From an uncultured Alphaproteobacteria bacterium (GTDB lineage: Bacteria > Pseudomonadota > Alphaproteobacteria > Rhizobiales > Aestuariivirgaceae): a stretch of 64,000 nucleotides of DNA. How positions within the stretch are numbered: the stretch's first letter is position 1; every line of letters begins with the position of its first letter. The notes beneath the pieces are model-generated. The model made no database searches. It had not been told where the DNA came from and saw nothing but the letters and a program-made list of their open reading frames with translations. The stretch lies in NCBI GenBank assembly GCA_945957365.1, contig CAMFKI010000002.1:310001-374000 (forward strand), written 5' to 3'. The position numbers and the translations under genes are program-made. Below, one piece after another: positions 63,275 through 64,000 of the stretch.

Positions 63275-64000
63275 ATGGCGCAATCGGCTGATGGCGGGAC
63301 GGCGGCGGGCGACCTCACGCGGGTGAGCTTCGTCCTCATCCCGCGCTTCAACATGATGACGCTCACCATGCTGATGGAGCCGATGCGCATCGCCAACTAT
63401 CTTGCACCGCACAAACTCTATGACTGGGATTTCCGCGCCACCGTCACCGGACAGGTGCAGGCCAGCAACGGCCTGAGCGTCGCCTGCCGCGGGATCGACG
63501 AGGAGGGTCTGCCGAAGCCCGGCATCATCGCGGTGTGCGGCAGTTGGGGAGCCGAGCACCTCAACGACCAGCGGCTGTTCCGCTGGCTCAGGAAGAATGC
63601 CCGCGCCCAGGTGCAGATGATCGCCGTCGAGCTCGGCATCTATGCCTTCGCCAAGGCCGGCCTCGTCACCGATCAGAAGGTGACGACGCACTGGTCGATG
63701 ATGGCAGGCCTCGCCGAGGCCCATCCTGCCCTCGAAGTGGTGGAGCAGCTCTACTCCGTCGACAAGCCGGTGATGACCTGCGCGGGGGGCACCGCCGGGC
63801 TCGACCTGATGCTGCATATCGTCAGTCGCACCAATGGCGACCAGCTTGCCGCCGAGATCGCCAACCAGGTGATGCACCATCCGCGCCGCCCGCCGGAATC
63901 GCTGCAGCGCCATGCGACGGGCGGCAAGCACGACGACGTTCACCAGACGGTGCGTGCCGCCATGACGCTGCTGGAAGGCCGCATCGAGGACCCCACGCCC
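63275..64000 (+). CDS. GlxA-family AraC-type regulator, 3' end missing
   Basis: Open from ATG 63275 to the window end without a stop (242 codons seen). The N-terminal DJ-1/PfpI-like domain is complete (SFVLIPRFNMMTLTML, MIAVELGIYAFAKAG, VMTCAGGTAGLDLMLH). The AraC helix-turn-helix only begins (TVRAAMTLLEGRIEDPTP) before the edge. Homologues such as CdhR, GbdR and ArgR-like regulators control carnitine, betaine and arginine use. Divergent from BKACE, so the probable activator of that operon. Confidence 0.9.
   Translation, partial: MAQSADGGTAAGDLTRVSFVLIPRFNMMTLTMLMEPMRIANYLAPHKLYDWDFRATVTGQVQASNGLSVACRGIDEEGLPKPGIIAVCGSWGAEHLNDQRLFRWLRKNARAQVQMIAVELGIYAFAKAGLVTDQKVTTHWSMMAGLAEAHPALEVVEQLYSVDKPVMTCAGGTAGLDLMLHIVSRTNGDQLAAEIANQVMHHPRRPPESLQRHATGGKHDDVHQTVRAAMTLLEGRIEDPTP

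Overview
The window is GC-rich, densely packed, mostly operonic chromosomal DNA. Gene content points to an alphaproteobacterium, most likely a Hyphomicrobiales (Rhizobiales) relative: a complete C-P lyase cluster with the DUF1045 protein, many high-affinity ABC transporters, paired PPK2 enzymes, an HWE/HisKA_2-type histidine kinase, and CaiB, BKACE and GlxA-type catabolic genes. I saw no tRNA, rRNA, CRISPR array, insertion sequence or prophage gene. The genes at both window edges are cut.

Layout. 1-5620: the end of a fasciclin-domain protein, then an RND efflux pump pair (minus) divergent from a TetR regulator, with a 48-bp dyad between them. 5677-13203 (plus): a phosphonate operon, hexapeptide transferase-phnGHIJKL-2H phosphodiesterase-phnMN. 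20807-13240 (minus, convergent with it): a second ABC importer (binding protein, two permeases, ATPase), then phnCDE1E2. 21098-22009: an NHPFG-type lysophospholipid acyltransferase. Four sequences resembling PhoB (Pho) boxes sit in front of these units, so 5.6-22 kb reads as a phosphate-starvation island. 22016-29048: two PPK2 genes flank a CHASE3 histidine kinase with a sugar-type periplasmic binding protein, and a unit of an unknown 150-aa protein, a SulP transporter and PPK2 that has an FNR/FixK-type box upstream.

29080-33517 (minus): an unusual trio of a Tat-exported isoaspartyl methyltransferase-like enzyme, a large membrane protein with a spermidine-synthase-like domain, and an exported alpha/beta hydrolase. 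33651-47431: an amino-compound utilisation island. On the minus strand are a fused LivM-LivG, LivK, LivF, LivH, a class III aminotransferase, a 1013-aa kinase/M23 peptidase/aminotransferase fusion and an EamA transporter. Divergently there are an RpiR regulator, an isochorismatase-like hydrolase, a glutamine-synthetase-like ligase and an N-formylglutamate-amidohydrolase-like enzyme.

47457-49882: a DUF938 methyltransferase and a Tat-exported parallel beta-helix protein. 49976-64000: a carboxylic/amino acid degradation region. It holds flavin reductase, DUF1185, CoA transferase, alpha/beta hydrolase and RidA; a divergent aldehyde dehydrogenase; then a tightly overlapping minus operon of BKACE, PotABCD-like transporter, acyl-CoA dehydrogenase and NDP-forming acyl-CoA synthetase. 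The operon is divergent from a GlxA-type regulator that runs off the window end. Three of the four ABC binding-protein genes are followed by a strong stem-loop before the permease genes, suggesting segmental mRNA stabilisation of the binding-protein message.
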